Assembly: GCF_032918005.1 (NCBI RefSeq)
Contig: NZ_CP136628.1
Coordinates: 2,713,501 to 2,777,500, forward strand
From: Bradyrhizobium sp. NDS-1
GTDB taxonomy: Bacteria; Pseudomonadota; Alphaproteobacteria; Rhizobiales; Xanthobacteraceae
Direction: 5' to 3'
Length of the DNA: 64,000 nucleotides
A model generated the notes under the pieces. The model was not told where the DNA came from and searched no databases. It saw only the letters and a list, made by a program, of their open reading frames with translations. The stretch's first letter is position 1, and each line of letters starts with the position of its first letter. Below are positions 63,887 through 64,000 of this stretch, one piece after another. Position numbers and translations under genes: made by a program.

Positions 63887-64000
63887 TCAGCGCGAGAGGC
63901 GCTTCAACTCCGCGCGCGCGCGTTCGGCGAGGGGGTCATCGCCGTGACGGGCGATAAAGAGCTCGAAGGCCTCCCGCGTTCCCTTCCGGCGGGCGGCTTC
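63887..64000 (-). CDS. C-terminal end of an unidentified protein (partial at window edge)
   Basis: Reading the minus strand from base 64000, 37 residues are open to TGA at 63889-63887: AFELFIARHGDDPLAERARAEL is the core. The helical, charged pattern resembles the end of a TPR or coiled domain. The start lies outside the window and no family can be named. It is 81 bp upstream of the CoA transferase on the same strand. Confidence 0.5.
   Translation of the reverse strand, partial: EAARRKGTREAFELFIARHGDDPLAERARAELKRLSR

Overview
The window reads as chromosome of a Bradyrhizobium-like alphaproteobacterium (Rhizobiales). This rests on high GC with strong GC3, gene families typical of that group (right-handed beta-helix secreted proteins, PATR autotransporter, Omp25-like porin, Bug/Tct and TRAP transporters, caspase-fold proteins, FNR/FixK-type regulators with TTGA-N6-TCAA boxes), and REP-like palindromes. 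No search was run, so the genus is an inference. No rRNA, tRNA, CRISPR array, insertion sequence or phage was recognised.

Layout. 1-1760: two tandem exported beta-helix proteins (the first cut by the window edge) and a Sel1-repeat protein. 1992-12592: a near-complete type II secretion system (T2SS), with a prepilin peptidase and gspD on the minus strand and gspE-F-G-H-I-J-K-L-M divergent on the plus strand. A large autotransporter (12623-16240, minus) lies between this block and a GspC/GspN-like inner-membrane gene (16569-17249). 17392-29291: a surface polysaccharide cluster with flippase, asparagine-synthase-like amidotransferase, two glycosyltransferases, O-acyltransferase, methyltransferase, sugar epimerase/dehydratase, candidate polymerase, UDP-xylose synthase, glucose-1-phosphate cytidylyltransferase (rfbF) and the first half of CDP-glucose 4,6-dehydratase (rfbG). 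The rfbG remnant runs in frame, without a stop, into a PatZ-like acyl-CoA synthetase/GNAT acetyltransferase (29310-32003), which looks like a deletion or recombination scar.

32011-38374 looks like a low-oxygen and envelope block: a YqjE/YqjD-like pair, a Mla/MCE lipid transporter (STAS-MlaE, MlaF, MlaD fused to a PqiC-like domain), a small cytochrome c, a four-cysteine FNR regulator, a 42-residue membrane protein and a CRP-like regulator. Four TTGA-N6-TCAA boxes sit in its intergenic spaces, one of them a perfect FNR box.

38379-53566 is catabolic: a cyclase-family hydrolase divergent from a TRAP transporter dctPQM and an SDR; a molybdopterin oxidoreductase; a caspase-fold protein lacking both catalytic residues; two crotonase-family enzymes; GlcG with a FAD/Fe-S oxidoreductase; and a serine-glyoxylate-type aminotransferase. 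54131-58039 encodes a 1302-residue VCBS/RTX adhesin. 58228-61468 is a tripartite tricarboxylate transporter (TctC, TctB, TctA) with a multi-hairpin repeat inside it. An Omp25-like porin, a CaiB-type CoA transferase and the 3' end of an unidentified gene close the window.

Strongest leads: the rfbG-PatZ fusion, the FNR-box group including the 42-aa membrane protein, the pseudo-caspase, the two-turn operator upstream of dctP, and the T2SS with neighbouring secreted beta-helix and autotransporter proteins.
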